Source: Terebella lapidaria (lineage: Eukaryota; Annelida; Polychaeta; Terebellida; Terebellidae). Taken from it: a stretch of 64,000 nucleotides of DNA. Made by a program: the position numbers and the translations under genes. The stretch is from NCBI GenBank assembly GCA_949152475.1, contig OX424569.1, forward strand, positions 18,761,170 through 18,825,169. Direction: 5' to 3'. The notes beneath the pieces are model-generated. The model was not told the DNA's origin. It saw only the letters and a program-made list of their open reading frames with translations, and ran no database searches. How positions within the stretch are numbered: the first letter of the stretch is position 1; each line of letters starts with the position of its first letter. Positions 24,346 to 37,364 of the stretch are shown in pieces.

Positions 24346-26345
24346 TGCGACGGCCATGCGGCGGTCCGTCAGAGCCACCCTGTAGCGTCGCTTCACACTG
24401 TTTCTGTTTATGTGACGGGCAAGTGACGGTCCGTCGGATAGCCGTTGTAGCGCCACATAAGAACATTTCTCTTTCTCCAAGTGACGGCCAAGTGACGGTC
24501 CGTCACATGGACGTTATAGCGCCACATAAGAATTTTTCCCTTTCTCCAAGTGACGGGCAAGTGACGGTCCGTCGGATAGCCGTTGTAGCGCCACATAAGA
24601 ATTTTTTTCTTTCTCCAAGTGACGGCCAAGTGACGGTCCGTCACATGGACCTTATAGCGCCACATAAGAATTTCTCCCATTCTCCAAGTGACGACCAAGC
24701 GACGGTCCGTCACATGGACGTTATAGCGCCACATAAGAATTTTTCCCTTCCTCCAAGTGACGGGCAAGTGACGGTCCGTCAGATAGCCGTTGTAGCGCCA
24801 CATGAGAATTTTTCTCTTTCTCCAAGTGACGGGCAAGCGACGGTCCGTCAGATAGACGTTATAGCGCCACATAAGAATTTTTCCCTTTCTCCAAGTGACG
24901 ACCAAGCGACGGTCCGTCAGATAGCCCTTGTAGCGCCACATAACAACATTTCTCTGTCTCCAAGTGACGGGCAAGTGACCGTCAGATAGGCCTTGGAGCG
25001 CCACATAGCCATATTTCCCTTTCCCCAAGCGACGAGCAAGCGACGGTCCGTCAGATAGCCCTTGTGGCGCCACATAAGAATATTTCTCTGTCTTCAAGTG
25101 ACGGGCAAGTGACCGTCAGATAGGCCTTGGAGCGCCACATAGGGAAATTACCCTTTCTCCAAGTGACGGGCAAGCGACGGTCCGTCACATAGACGTTATA
25201 GCGCCACATAAGAATTTTTCCCTTTCTCCAAGTGACGACCAAGCGACGGTCCGTCGGATAGCCCTTGTAGCGCCACATAACAACATTTCTCTGTCTCCAA
25301 GTGACGGGCAAGTGACGGTCCGTCACATAGACGTTATAGTGCCACATAAGAATTTTTCCATTTCTCCAAGTGACGACCAAGCGACGGTCCGTCGGATAGC
25401 CCTTGTAGCGCCACATAAACAATTTATCTTTCTCCAAGTGACGGCCAAGTGACGGTCCGTCACATGGACATTATAGCGCCACATAGCAATATTTCCCTGC
25501 CCCAAGTGACGGGCAAGCGACGGTCTGTCACATAGACGTTATAGCGCCGCATAGCAATAATTCCCTTCCCCAAGTGACGGGCAAGTGACGGTCAGATAGC
25601 CCTTGTAGCGCCACATAAACAATTTCTCTTTCTCCAAGTGACGGGCAAGTGACCGTCAGATAGGCCTTGTAGCGCCACATAGCAAGATTACCCTCTCTCC
25701 AAGTGACGGGGAAGTGACGGTCCGTCACATAGCCCTTGAAGCGCCACATAAGAATATTTTCTCTGCCCAAGCGACGAACAAGTGACGGTCCGTCAGATGA
25801 CCCTTGTAGCGCCACATAAGAACATTTCTCTTTCTCCAAGTGACGGGCAAGTGACCGTCAGATAGGCCTTGGAGCGCCACATAGCCATATTTCCCTTTCC
25901 CCAAGCGACGAGCAAGCGACGGTCCGTCAGATAGCCCTTGTAGCGCCACATAAGAATATTCCTCTGTCTCCAAGTGATGGGCAAGTGACCATCAGATAGG
26001 CCTTGGAGCACCACATAGCAAGATTACCCTTTCTCCAAGTGACGAGCAAGCGACGGTCCGTCAGATAGACCTTATAGCGCCACATAGCCAAATTTCCATT
26101 TCCCCAAGCGACGAGCAAGTGACGGTCCGTCACATAGCCCTTGTAGCGCCACATAAGAACATTTGTCTTCCTCCAAGTGACGTGCAAGTCACCTTCAGAT
26201 AGGCCTTGGAGCACCACATACCAAGATTAGCCTATCTCTAAGCAACGGGCAAGTGACGGTCCGTCAGATAGACGTTATAGCGCCACAAAAGATTTCTCCC
26301 CTTTCTCCAAGTGACGGGCAAGTGACGGCCCGTCAGATAGAGCTG
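24346..26345. repeat. 69-bp minisatellite, left arm, about 29 units
   Basis: The unit contains CAAGTGACGGTCCGTC, then AGCGCCACATAAGAA and a TTTCTCC tract. The half-palindrome GACGGTCCGTC recurs in nearly every unit. Units vary by a few bases and some lack one GGTCCGTC block. Because 69 is divisible by three, frames on both strands stay open for over 200 codons, but their content is only the translated repeat. Confidence 0.95.
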
Positions 26346-27460
26346 ATACCCCCACATGAAAAACACTATTAACTTTGAAAACTGGACAATTTCTGATGCA
26401 TTGGGACATATGTCCGGAAATCAAATGAATATTTTGAGAAATAAATCTCTGCGTACATTGGGTGAGAAGCAAGTATTGTTTTCCTTGTGGACCTTTGATA
26501 TCAGTAACATCAAACAATGACAAGCATTTCAAAGCAATATCCGACCAAATGATAATGATCCCAACATTGGCACTGATTGTGCTTTAGATATAAACATCAT
26601 AGAAGATGCTTATATTGTCAGTTATATGCAATTAGTGGATACTGCTGTCACAGATGACTTGGCTGATAAGCCTGAGACAAAAGACAATGGGGTTTATACA
26701 AACAGTGACATCAGACATGGGCCCGGGTGTTAATCAGCAATGTTCTTTCATTGTGGTGAAAAAGTAGCACCCCAATATTTCTACACATATTAAGGGGCAT
26801 TTGACTGCCATATTTTAACTTGTTGGAATAAAACTTTGACTAGTCAAAGACATGTTCATTTATTCCTCAATATTATTCATTTTGGGCAATGGTTAATGAT
26901 ATCATGCTATTCTTTCCTGGCAATCACATCACTGAATGTTGTTACTTTTCTGCAAAATCTATCAGTTCTAGGTAATTAACTACTGTCGTTGCTGTATGGG
27001 CTGAAATGTATGCAATATTTATTTGTATATGTAAATCAAATGACACATTGGAGTAGTGAAAGTAATGACTCCATCACAAATATTCTTAGTTAGAGCAGAA
27101 AAATGCTTTCACGCATATCCATTGCCATTTGTTTTCAACTTACCCCCGGTACTGACACAAGTGTTAATGCAATGAACTAGTAAAACCAATGTGGTCTTAA
27201 TCATCAATAATTTTCCAGTTACCATGGTAACCGTGGTAACAGCAGACCTATATTTCTAGACATATCCAGTGTCATTCGTTTTCAAACAACTGGCACATAT
27301 TCTAACTTGTTGGAATAAAGACGTTTACCAGTAAAGGTAATGTTCAGCTATATCATTCCATTGTAACCAATGGTAACTGGTATCATGTCATACTTTCCTT
27401 TCAGTGGCATCACTGATTGTTGTTATTCTTTTGACAAATTTAGCAGTAGCAATTAATGAA
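26346..27460. other. Inner arm block and start of the foldback centre
   Basis: 26355-26735 is the unique inner part of the left arm (mirrored at 32545-32925). From about 26800 a diverged duplication of about 490 bp follows: AACTTGTTGGAATAAA occurs near 26817 and again near 27304, each followed by similar text including a CATCACTGA..TTGTTGTTA phrase. Confidence 0.7.
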
Positions 27461-30400
27461 CACTTTCGGGTTACAATTGTTGCAATTTATCATGTTTATC
27501 TGTATATGTAAATAAAATAACACACTGAAGTAGTAAAGGCAATGTTAACTAAATCAGCAATATTCTTTCAGTTCGAGCGACCTATTTAGGATACCATTTC
27601 TTTGTACATGAAATAACACACTGAACTTGCAAAAGTGATGTTAACTTAATCAGCAATATTCTTCCAGTTAGAGCACACCTATATATTATGTACCATATAA
27701 ATGGTGACTGTTTTGGAGGGGAACATGGCAAAATGTTCCCTCGAGGAGACAATGTTACCGGAGGCGAAGCCGAGGTTAACATTGCCTTTGAGGGGGAACA
27801 TTTCCTGACAAACGAGTGACCATTTATTTTATTATACCGAATGTCACTGATTTTATCATGACGTTATACACATATCTGCATATGTACCTTCAAAGTCATT
27901 GTTGAAGTCGACAATTTTCTAAAGTCTTCGACGGCAGCGGTAAACTGAATCAGCAATATTCTTCTAGTTAGAGCAAACCAATATGATACACAATTTCTTT
28001 GTACAAGTAAATAAAACAATGCACTGATTTGGTAAAAGTAATGTTAACTTAAATACATGTAACACTATTCTTCCAGTTAGAGCAAACCTACATAGTATGT
28101 AGAATTTATTTGTACAAGTAAATGAAGGAAAGCACTGAAGTAATAAAACTAATGTTAACATGATCAGTAATATTCTTCCAATTAGAGCAAACCTACATAT
28201 TATATAGAACTTATTTGTACCAGTAAAGAAACTAACACACTGAACTAATAAAATTAAGTTTAACTTAATCAGCAATATTCTTCAGTTAGACCGAAGCCAC
28301 GTAATATATAGAATTTATTTGTACAAGTCAATGAACTAACGTACTGAAGTAATAACAGTAATGTTAACTTAATGAGCAATATTCTTCCTGGTAGGGCAAA
28401 CCTACATAGTATTTAGAATTTATTTGTACAAGTAAATGAACTAACGCACTGAACTAATATAACTAATATATAATATATATAATAATAACTAATATTAACT
28501 TAATCAGTAATATTCTTCCAGTTATAGCAAACCTACATGGTATATAGAATTTATTTGTACAAGTGAATAAACTAGAACACTGAACTAATAAAACTAATGT
28601 TAACTTAATCAGCGAAATTCTTCCAGTTAGAGAAAACCTACATAGCATATAGATTTTATTTGAACAAGTAAATGAAGTAATGCACTAAACTAATAAAACT
28701 ACTGTTAATTTATTCAGCAATATTCTTCCAGTTCGAGCAAACCTATACATAGTATATAGAATTAATTTGTACAATAAATAAGCCAGCACACTGAACTAAT
28801 AAAACTAATGTTAACATGATCAGCAATATTCTTCCAGTTAGAGCAAACCTATATAATATGTACAATTTTTTGTTCAAGTAAAATTAACACACTGAACCAA
28901 TAACTGAATAAAGCTAATGTTAACTTAATCAGCACAATTCTTCCAGTTAGAGCAAACCTACATAGTATATAGAATTTATTTGTGCAAGTAAATAAACTAA
29001 TGCACTGAACTAATAACACTAATGTTAACTTAATCAGTTATATTCTTCCAGTTTGAGCAAACCTATATAGTGATCAGCACTATTCTTCCAGTTACAGCAA
29101 ACCTACATATTATATAGAACTTATTTGTACCAGTAAATAAAGTAACACACTGAACTAATAAAACTAAGGTTAACTTAATCAGCAATATTCTTCCAGTTAG
29201 AGCAAACCTATATAGTGATCAGCACTATTCTTTCAGTTACAGGAAACCTACATATTATATAGAACTTATTTGTACCAGTAAATAAACTAACACACTGAAC
29301 TAATAAAACTAAGGTTAACTCAATCAGCAATATTCTTCCAGTTAGAGCAAACCTATATAATATGTACAATTTTGTGTTCAAGTAAATAAATTAACACACT
29401 GAAGAAATCACTGAATAAAGCTAATTCTAACTTAATCAGCACAATTCTTCCAGTTAGAGCAAACCTACATAGTATATAGAATTTATTTGTACAAGTAAAT
29501 AAACTAACGCACTGAACTAATAACACTAATGTTAACATAATCAGCAATATTCTTCCAGTTAGAGCAAACCTATATAATATGTACAATTTTGTGTTCAAGT
29601 AAATAAATTAACACACTGAACCAATAACTGAATAAAGCTAATTTTAACTTAATCAGCACAATTCTTCCAGTTAGTGCAAACCTACATAGTATATAGAATT
29701 TATTGTACAAGTAAATAAACTAACGCTCTGAACTAATAACACTAATGTTAACTTAATTAGCAATATTCTTCCAGTTAGAGCAAACCTACATATCATATAG
29801 ATTTTATTTGAAGAAGTAAATAAAGTAATGCACTCAACTAATAATTTTGTTAATATTATTATTATTATTAATATTATTATTATTATTATTAATGAAACTA
29901 CTGTTAACTTATTCAGCAATATTCTTCCAGTTGGAGCAAACCTATACATAGTATATAGAATTAATTTGTACAATGAATAAGCCAGCACCCTGAACTAATA
30001 AAAATAATGTTAATATGATCAACGATATTCTTCCAGTTAGAGTAAACCTATATAATATGTAAAATTTTGTGTTCAAGTAAATAAATTAACACACTGAACC
30101 AATAACTGAATAAAGCTAATGTTAACTTAATCAGCACAATTCTTCCAGTTAGAGCGAACCTACATAGTATATAGAATTTATTTGTACAAGTAAGTAAACT
30201 AACGCACTGAACTAATAAACTAAGGTTAACTTAATCAGCAATATTCTTCCAGTTAGAGCAAACCTACATATTATATAGAACTTATCTGTACCAGTAAATA
30301 AACTAACGCACTGAACTTATAAAACTAAGGTTAACTTAATCAGCAATATTCTTCCAGTTAAGCAAAGCTACGTAATACGTAGAATTTATTTGCACTTGTA

Positions 30401-31550
30401 AATGAACTAACGCACTGAAGTAATAACAGTATTGTTAACTTAATGAGCAATATTCTTCCAGACAGGCCAGACCTACATAGTATATAGAATTTATTTGTAC
30501 AAGTAAATAAACTAACGCACTGAACTAATATAACTAATGTTCACTTAATCAGTAATATTCTTCCAGTTATAGCAAACCTACATGGTATATAGAATTTATT
30601 TGTACAAGTAAATAAACCAGCACACTGAACTAATAAAACTAATGTTAACTTAATCAGCAAAATTCTTCCAGTTAGAGCAAACCTACATAGCATATAGAAT
30701 TTATTTGAAGAAGTAAATAAAGTAATGCACTAAACTAATAAAACTACTGTTAACTTATTCAGCAATATTCTTCCAGTTGGAGCAAACCTAAACATAGTAT
30801 ATAGAATTAATTTGTACAATAAATAAGCCAGCACACTGAACTAATAAAACTAATGTTAACATGATCAGCAATATTCTTCCAGTTAGAGCAAACCTATATA
30901 ATATGTACAATTTTGTGTTCAAGTAAATAAATTAAAACACTGAACCAATAACTGAATAACGCTAATGTTAACTTAATCAGCACTATTCTTCCAGTTAGAG
31001 CAAACCTATATCATGTATATAGTGATCAGCACTATTCTACCAGTTACAGCAAACCTACATATTATATAGAACTTATTTGTACCAGTAAATAAACTAGTGC
31101 ACTGAACTGATAAAACTAAGGTTATCATGATCAGCAATATTGTTCCAGTTAGAGCAAACCTATATAATATGTACAATTATTTTGTTCAAGTAAATAAATT
31201 AACACACTGAACCAATAAAGCTGATGTTAACTTAATCAGCACTATTCTTCCATTTAGAGCAAACCTACATAGTATATAGAATTTATTTGTACAAGTAAAT
31301 AAACTAATGCACTGAATTATTAAAACTCATGTTAACATGATCAGCAATATTCTTCCAGTTTGAGCAAACCTATATAGTATATAAAATTTTTTGTACAAGT
31401 AAATAAACTAACACACTGAAGTAGTAAAACTAATGTTGACTTAATCAGCAATATTCTTCCACTTGGAGCAAATCTACATAGTATGTACAATTAATTTGTA
31501 CAAGTAAATAAACTAACACACTGAACTCATAAAACTAATGTTAAAGTGAT
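27461..31550. repeat. 105-bp satellite filling the foldback centre
   Basis: About three dozen units, each with TTAACTTAATCAGCAATATT, CTTCCAGTTAGAGCAAACCT, ATATAGAATTTATTTGTAC and AACACACTGAACTAATAAAA phrases. Units vary by substitutions and indels; higher-order groupings are visible (for example units with GTGATCAGCACTATTC). An ATT microsatellite lies at about 29849-29891. No coding capacity is seen. Confidence 0.92.
27695..27835. mobile_element. Small inverted-repeat insertion in the 105-bp satellite
   Basis: AAATGGTGACTGTTTTG at the left and ACGAGTGACCATTT at the right form imperfect inverted ends. The inside contains GAGGGGAACAT and its inverted partner, and GAGGCGAAGCCGAG. It interrupts the satellite. 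Weak but visible MITE-like structure. Confidence 0.45.
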
Positions 31551-32544
31551 ATTGGCAGAAAGTTATGGACTTTGCCATACCTTTCTGATCGAAGGAAAAA
31601 GCATACAGTTTTATATCTGCACTTGTATGGCCAAAGAGATGCCCATTTGTAATTGATTTCATTGCGAGTTTCTGGTGGAGACAGTTTGGGCTGATCATGA
31701 ATTCCAATGATGATTGCATTTCTGATTCTTCTGATGTTATACTAGGCAACAAAGTTCCTTTGATTGTCTTTAAAGTTCAGATCATGGATTACAAAATGGA
31801 ACTGTTTGTAACACATGTACATGTATGGTTACATTTCTCAATCATTGAAAACTTCATTTCAACATGCAACTTCGAATAAGTGGAAGGACAGTCCAAAAAA
31901 GAAACACATATCGAAGCACACTTTCAACACTGAGATACATGTATATCTATTGCATTCTGATGACCTCTGTGAATGGAAAGTACTGCAAAAGATATGATAA
32001 TGATATTGGGAGTTCCCACCAAGACAGAACTGTCTGAATGTAGATACTGTAAAAAGACTAATTTTGGCAGCTATTACATTTGGCGGTTGTGTGCCCCACG
32101 TTATTTGGCGGATATTTAATATGGCGGTTTCAAAACCATATATATTTCTTACCATATATATACGATTTAATTTCGTGGTTTTTCCTCTACTGCCAAATCC
32201 GCCAAATAAATCGTCCGCCAATATTATTCGTTTTACAGTATTAATCCCTTGACAGAGAAACAGACCCCACGGATGAAAGTTATTTTTCTGAAAAACAGAC
32301 CCCATGGATGAAAATTATTGTCCTATAGTAAACATGATGCAGAATCACAATTTGGCCATCTGACATGTATACTGTACCCTTCTCAATATTATCATCATTG
32401 TCTTTGAAAATCCACCTGAAGTGCCCTTGTCCTCCACGCCACCAGTGCAACACTGATGTCCTGCATTCTATATCATCTGTGCATGTTCCCCCCCCACCCC
32501 CCTCCCCCTTTCCCCTCCCCCTCACCCTAGCTCACCCTCTGGGC
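31551..32544. other. Unique part of the foldback centre
   Basis: Unique sequence between the 105-bp satellite and the right arm, with a MITE at 32046-32239 and a C-rich tract near 32486-32530. No gene recognised. Confidence 0.5.
32046..32239. mobile_element. MITE, ACTGTAAAA family, 194 bp
   Basis: Ends ACTGTAAAAAGACTAATTTT and (reversed) ACTGTAAAACGAATAATATT. The inside has several GGCGG/CCGCC words and GCCAAATAAATCGTCC near the right end. It is inserted in the centre of the giant foldback element. Confidence 0.75.
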
Positions 32545-32904
32545 CCATGTCTGATGTCACTGTTTGTATAAACCCCAGTCTCTTTCGTCCTAGGCTTATC
32601 AGCCAAGTCATCTGTGACAGCAGTATCCACTAATTGCATATGACTTGTGACTAAAATCTTCTATGATGTTTATATCTAAAGCACAATCAGTGCCAATGTT
32701 AGGGTCATTATCATGTGGTGAGATATTGGTTTGAATTGCATGTCATTGTTTGATGTTCCTGATATCAAAGGTCCACAAGGAAAACAATAGTTGCTTCTAA
32801 CCGGATCCCATGCATTTTGAATATGTACACAGAGATAACATTTATTTCTCATCAAATATTCATTTGATTTCAGACAATACGTCTTAATGCATCAGGGATT
32901 GTGC

Positions 32905-34495
32905 AGTGTTCACCACTTATAGCGTGTTTTTCATGTGGCACTATATCATCTATCTCACGGACAGTCACTTGCTCATCACTTGGGGAAGAGAAATCCTGCT
33001 GTGTGGTGCTTTTTGCCCATCACTTGCTGAAGGAATATATTGCTATGTCGCGCTATAATGTTTTATCTGACGAACTGTCGCTTGCTCATCACTTGGCGAA
33101 GGGAATTATTGCTATGCGATGCTCTAACATCTATCTGACGAACCGTCGCTTGCCCGTCACTTGGGGCAGGGAAATATTGCTATGCGGCGCTATAACGTCT
33201 ATCTGACGGACCGTCGCTTGCCCGTCACTTGGGGCAGGGAAATATTGCTATGCGGCGCTATAACGTCTATCTGACGGACCGTCGCTTGCCCGTCACTTGG
33301 GGCAGGGAAATATTGCTATGCGGCGCTATAACGTCTATCTGACGGACCGTCACTTGCCCGTCACTTGGAGAAAGGTGAATATTGCTATGTGGCGCTATAA
33401 CGTACATCTGACGGAGAAATTGTTCATGTGGCGCTACAAGGACTATCTGACGGTCACTTGCTCGTCACATGGAGGTAGAGAAATGTTCTTATGTGGCGCT
33501 ACAAGGGCTATCTGACGGACCGTCGCTTGCTCGTCACTTGGGGAAAGGGAAATATGGTCACTTGGAGAAAGGGTAATTTTGCTATGTGGCGCTCCAAGGC
33601 CTATCTGACGGTCACTTGCCCGTCACTTGAGGACAGAGAAATATTCTTATGTGGCGCTACAAGGGCTATCTGACGGACCGTCGCTTGCTCGTCGCTTGGG
33701 GAAAGGGAAATATGGCTATGTGGCGCTCCAAGGCCTATCTGACGGTCACTCGCCCGTCACTTTGAGACAGAGAAATATTCTTATGTGGCGCTACAAGGGC
33801 TATCCGACGGACCGTCGCTTGGTCGTCACTTGGAGAAAGGGAAAAATTCTTATGTGGCGCTATAACGTCTATCTGACGGACCGTCGCTTGCCCGTCACTT
33901 GGGGAATGGGTAATTTTGCTATGTGGCGCTCCAAGGCCTATCTGACGGTCACTTGCCCGTCACTTTGAGACAGAGAAATATTCTTATGTGGCGCTACAAG
34001 GGCTATCTGACGGACCGTCGCTTGGGGAAAGGAAATATGGCTATGTGGCCCTCCAAGGCCTATCTGACGGACACTTGCCCGTCGCTTGCCCGTCACTTGG
34101 AGAAAGAGAAAATTTCTTATGTGGCGCTACAAGGACTATCTGACGGACCGTCACTTGCCCGTCACTTGGAGAAAGGGAAAAATTCTTATGTGGCGCTATA
34201 ACGTCCATGTGACGGACCGTCACTTGGCCGTCACTTGGAGATAAAAAAAATTCTCATGTGGCGCTACAACAGCTATCTGACGGACCGTCACTTGCCCGTC
34301 ACTTGGAGAAAGGGAAAAATTTTTATGTGGCGCTATAACGTCCATGTGACGGACCGTCACTTGGAGAAAGAGAAATGTTCTTATGTGGCGCTACAAGGTC
34401 TATCTGACGGACCGTCGCTTGCTCGTCACATGGGGAGAGTCATAGCTATGTGGCGCTATAAGGTCTATCTGACGGATCGTCGCATGGGCGTCACA
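32905..34495. repeat. 69-bp minisatellite, right arm, about 22 units
   Basis: The same unit as at 24346-26345 in reverse orientation: TATCTGACGGACCGTCGCTT, GCCCGTCACTTGG, then GAAATATTC..ATGTGGCGCTA. Four units near 33170-33360 are almost identical, which shows recent local amplification within the arm. Confidence 0.95.
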
Positions 34496-37364
34496 TACAA
34501 TTCCAAGAAAGTGGATGAGGAGAAATAAAAATTTCGCGGGTTCTTACCATGAAAGGGTAACCGCCTGAGGGAGAAAATCTGCACACGCGTTACAGCACGA
34601 GGAAACATATTAGCGTTGTCGGGGATAGTAGAGCTGATAATGCATACATAGAAATTTTTGAAGTATGATTTGAGGATGCACAATGTCCAGTACTGACGAT
34701 ACTTCTCACTTATCATTATACTCCATATGTTCCTCCCAATCTTCATAAATCTGAATTTGGCAATACTAAGAGTTTTTCGTGTCTTTTACACAGAAGCTCA
34801 CCAAGTGAAAACATTATCTTTTGAACTTGAATTTATTCCATCAATTGAGCAGTAAAACTGGAGAAAAATTCGCATTAAAAAACAGAAATATCCCAACCTC
34901 AACAAAATATTTACTCATGCACATACGCGTAATGCCCTCACGCAAATCGCGTAAAGTATAGCAACTAAACAAATGATACATTCAACCTAGATTCGTGCCG
35001 CTTGCGACCATTGTGAAACATTTTGAAGATAGGCACATGTGAAGCCCATACTTTCAATATCATAGACCTGTCATTCTATCTACATTAATGCCGATACAAA
35101 ACATTTTCAACCCCAAAACTGTCGAAGCAACATTGACAGATATTGTGCAGCCGAAGGTCTCGATACACTGGCTTATTTCTTTGATTTAAATTCTCAACAA
35201 CAATCATGAATATGTGTAATGTTCCGTGCAAACCCAAATCCGACATTTCAAAACGGTTTAGTTAGCGAAATTGTATGTTTTTCCTGCTAGGGATCAACCA
35301 CAGGCTGCCATTTCCTCACGAATAACGCGTAATACTCACGATTTTACGCGGCACTCCCTGAATAACGCGTAAGCCTAGCCACCGCATAAATACCGCATAA
35401 TACCGCCTAGCCACCGCATAAATGTCATCTAGTTGCCGTAACCATGTTACATACTCGAATAAAAATTGCAATAACCGATTGAAGAACGCTCGTGAAACCA
35501 AATTGCGAAACGGTGCTTCGCAAAAAAAAAAAAATTTGCTCCCAGATCGCTAGGGGTTTCCTGTCTAAAAAAAAACTTCCGGTCGAAATTCGCAGAGATG
35601 AAAATTATGATCATAGCTAGTTGGTACTATCTATAGTTTCTGCTGCTCTGGTGTTAATTTCTCGGACATGCAATACCATTAGACGCAGTTCGGCGCGCTT
35701 CGCGCGCCTCGCTGCGTTATTATGTAACCCTGTAAGGGAACTTGCCTTACCGCCATCCGACCAACTTTGGTCCGCGATATTTTAGTGGCGCGTCCCCGCG
35801 GTGCAGCGTCTGGCATATTTTTGGTTACCGTGTATATATTTAGTGTATGGAAGGGATTTTCTGGTGTACTGCATTGATGGGTATTTGTAACGAGGCCCAT
35901 GACATATTCGGGTACACCTAGCGAACTAGGTTTCTGCCCCTTCACCACCGCCGATACACTGAGTGCAGCAATCTACAATGTATCACCTGGTCACAATACA
36001 CAGTAACCTGTTACACTTGCATTATTTAATCCAAATCAAACTAACACGGTTCCCTAGCCGTGTTAAATGCACGTGGAATGTGAGAGTGCTTGAGGGGGAT
36101 TTTCACATCTGGATGCATTTGGAACTGTTTAAGCATTTACATTACAGCTGAGAAATATAATCCTATTCGCACCTGGAATTGAAAACACCTACTTTCCCGT
36201 TTTCAAATTCGGATGCAAAATCACTTTACCAACCGTATTACCAGCTAATGTAAACTCTGGAACCGAATTCTGATCTAATCTTAGCCTGCATGCGAATGTG
36301 GTAAAAAAAAGGGGGGGGGGGGGGGGCTGACATGGGAAGAAAATGATACACAGTGTGTATTACATGTATTCAAAACATGAGGCAGGGTGTCAGGCACCAA
36401 TGGGGCAGGGTGTCAGGCCAATGGTAACCAATGGTTAATAGCCGGGTGGCTGAGGTAGTACTTAACCCTGTTAATGAGGCTGAACTAGCCTACTCAAACT
36501 GCCTAGCTCTGATAGTTCTGATGTTTTCATTTAGTTCACCTCATGCACATCGATGTGTACCGGCTTTCCAGGGGCGGATCCAGAAATTTAAAAAGGGGGT
36601 TCCAACAAAATACAGCGGGGGGGGGGGGGGGGGTGTTGGCATGCTCAAGGATTCCAGAAGCCAGAACCTTTTGTATGTCCTTGGCAGTTTCCTGGCCTCT
36701 CTTGGATATTATTAAATAATTCTAGACGTTGTTGGAGAAGCGAGCTTGTCTTGGTGCCGGAGCTATTTTCATGTCCTGTTGTAGATTCCTGGCCTCTCCT
36801 GGCTATAATATCCACCTAAATGCACATCAATTATGTCCTGGCTTGCTGGTTCATAAACTCTGATTCTTCCCACAAAGACGCATCATTCTCAATCCTCACA
36901 TGGACCGTTCGGCTACAGTCGGACTGGTCAGGCACCGTGCTGCAGTACAATGGGCAATTGCTTCAACAATATGCATTATCAGTAGCTGTATGACTCTCTC
37001 TTCATTTTTCTCCCCTCTTTTTGTCTTTCTACAGGAGAACCGCTGAATCTGCTACTGTTACCATGGAACGAATGTCATCTGACTACGTTTTTCTAGGCAT
37101 ACATGATATGCTTCCACAGTAGGCTACACTTACAGACCTGAAGCTGTCGTCTTGAAAATGAGGTCATGGTGGGGACTCACTACATATACACTATGAATTA
37201 CTATGACTCCGCCGCTTGATGAAGTAAATTAGAGCCATGCCTTGTGTATTATAACACAAAAGTATGATGAGTGATTTCATTATTTCTGGTCTTATAGTAT
37301 CTTAGTGTTCGTCAGTCAAAACGCCATTGTCTGGTTTTGCTGCTGGACTGGCAGCTGGATTGGC
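34496..37364. other. Outer right arm and intergenic DNA
   Basis: 34496-35384 is the outer part of the foldback right arm. Beyond it are tandem words CCGCCTAGCCACCGCATAAA to about 35425, a GCGCGCTTCGCGCGC palindrome near 35690, and two long G-tracts (36310-36326 and 36617-36633). No coding region is recognised. Confidence 0.5.
36570..36635. mobile_element. Fragment with CAGGGGCGGATCCAG transposon end
   Basis: CCAGGGGCGGATCCAGAAAT followed by AAAAGGGGGTTCC and a G-tract resembles an end motif I recall from DNA-transposon/MITE termini in marine invertebrates. The partner end was not found, so this is a fragment at best. Confidence 0.35.

Larger units (their letters stand above)
23838..35384. 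mobile_element. Giant composite foldback element, about 11.5 kb
   Basis: The outermost 75 bp or so are inverted copies: GTGGCTAGGC..ACGCGTTATTCAGGGAGTG on the left and CACTCCCTGAATAACGCGT..GCCTAGCCACC on the right, including GCCATTTCCTCAC just inside. Going inwards, both arms have a diverged unique part, a 69-bp minisatellite in opposite orientation (24346-26345 and 32905-34495), then a unique block of about 380 bp (26355-26735, mirrored at 32545-32925; both contain GTCCACAAGGAAAACAATA, the left one reversed). The centre is satellite DNA. No transposase or other protein was recognised. It resembles foldback/TU-type elements in design, but family membership is inference. Confidence 0.7.

Noticed and set aside
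24345-26217. Long open frames (up to 229 codons) over the 69-bp minisatellite
   Set aside because: Repeat length is a multiple of three, so openness follows from the unit; both strands are open and no domain is recognised.
24346-34495. CRISPR-like array
   Set aside because: Units are contiguous variants with no unique spacers, and the genome is plainly eukaryotic.
23838-35384. Polinton/Maverick element suggested by long inverted ends
   Set aside because: No polymerase, integrase, capsid or other expected gene is visible; the interior is satellite DNA.
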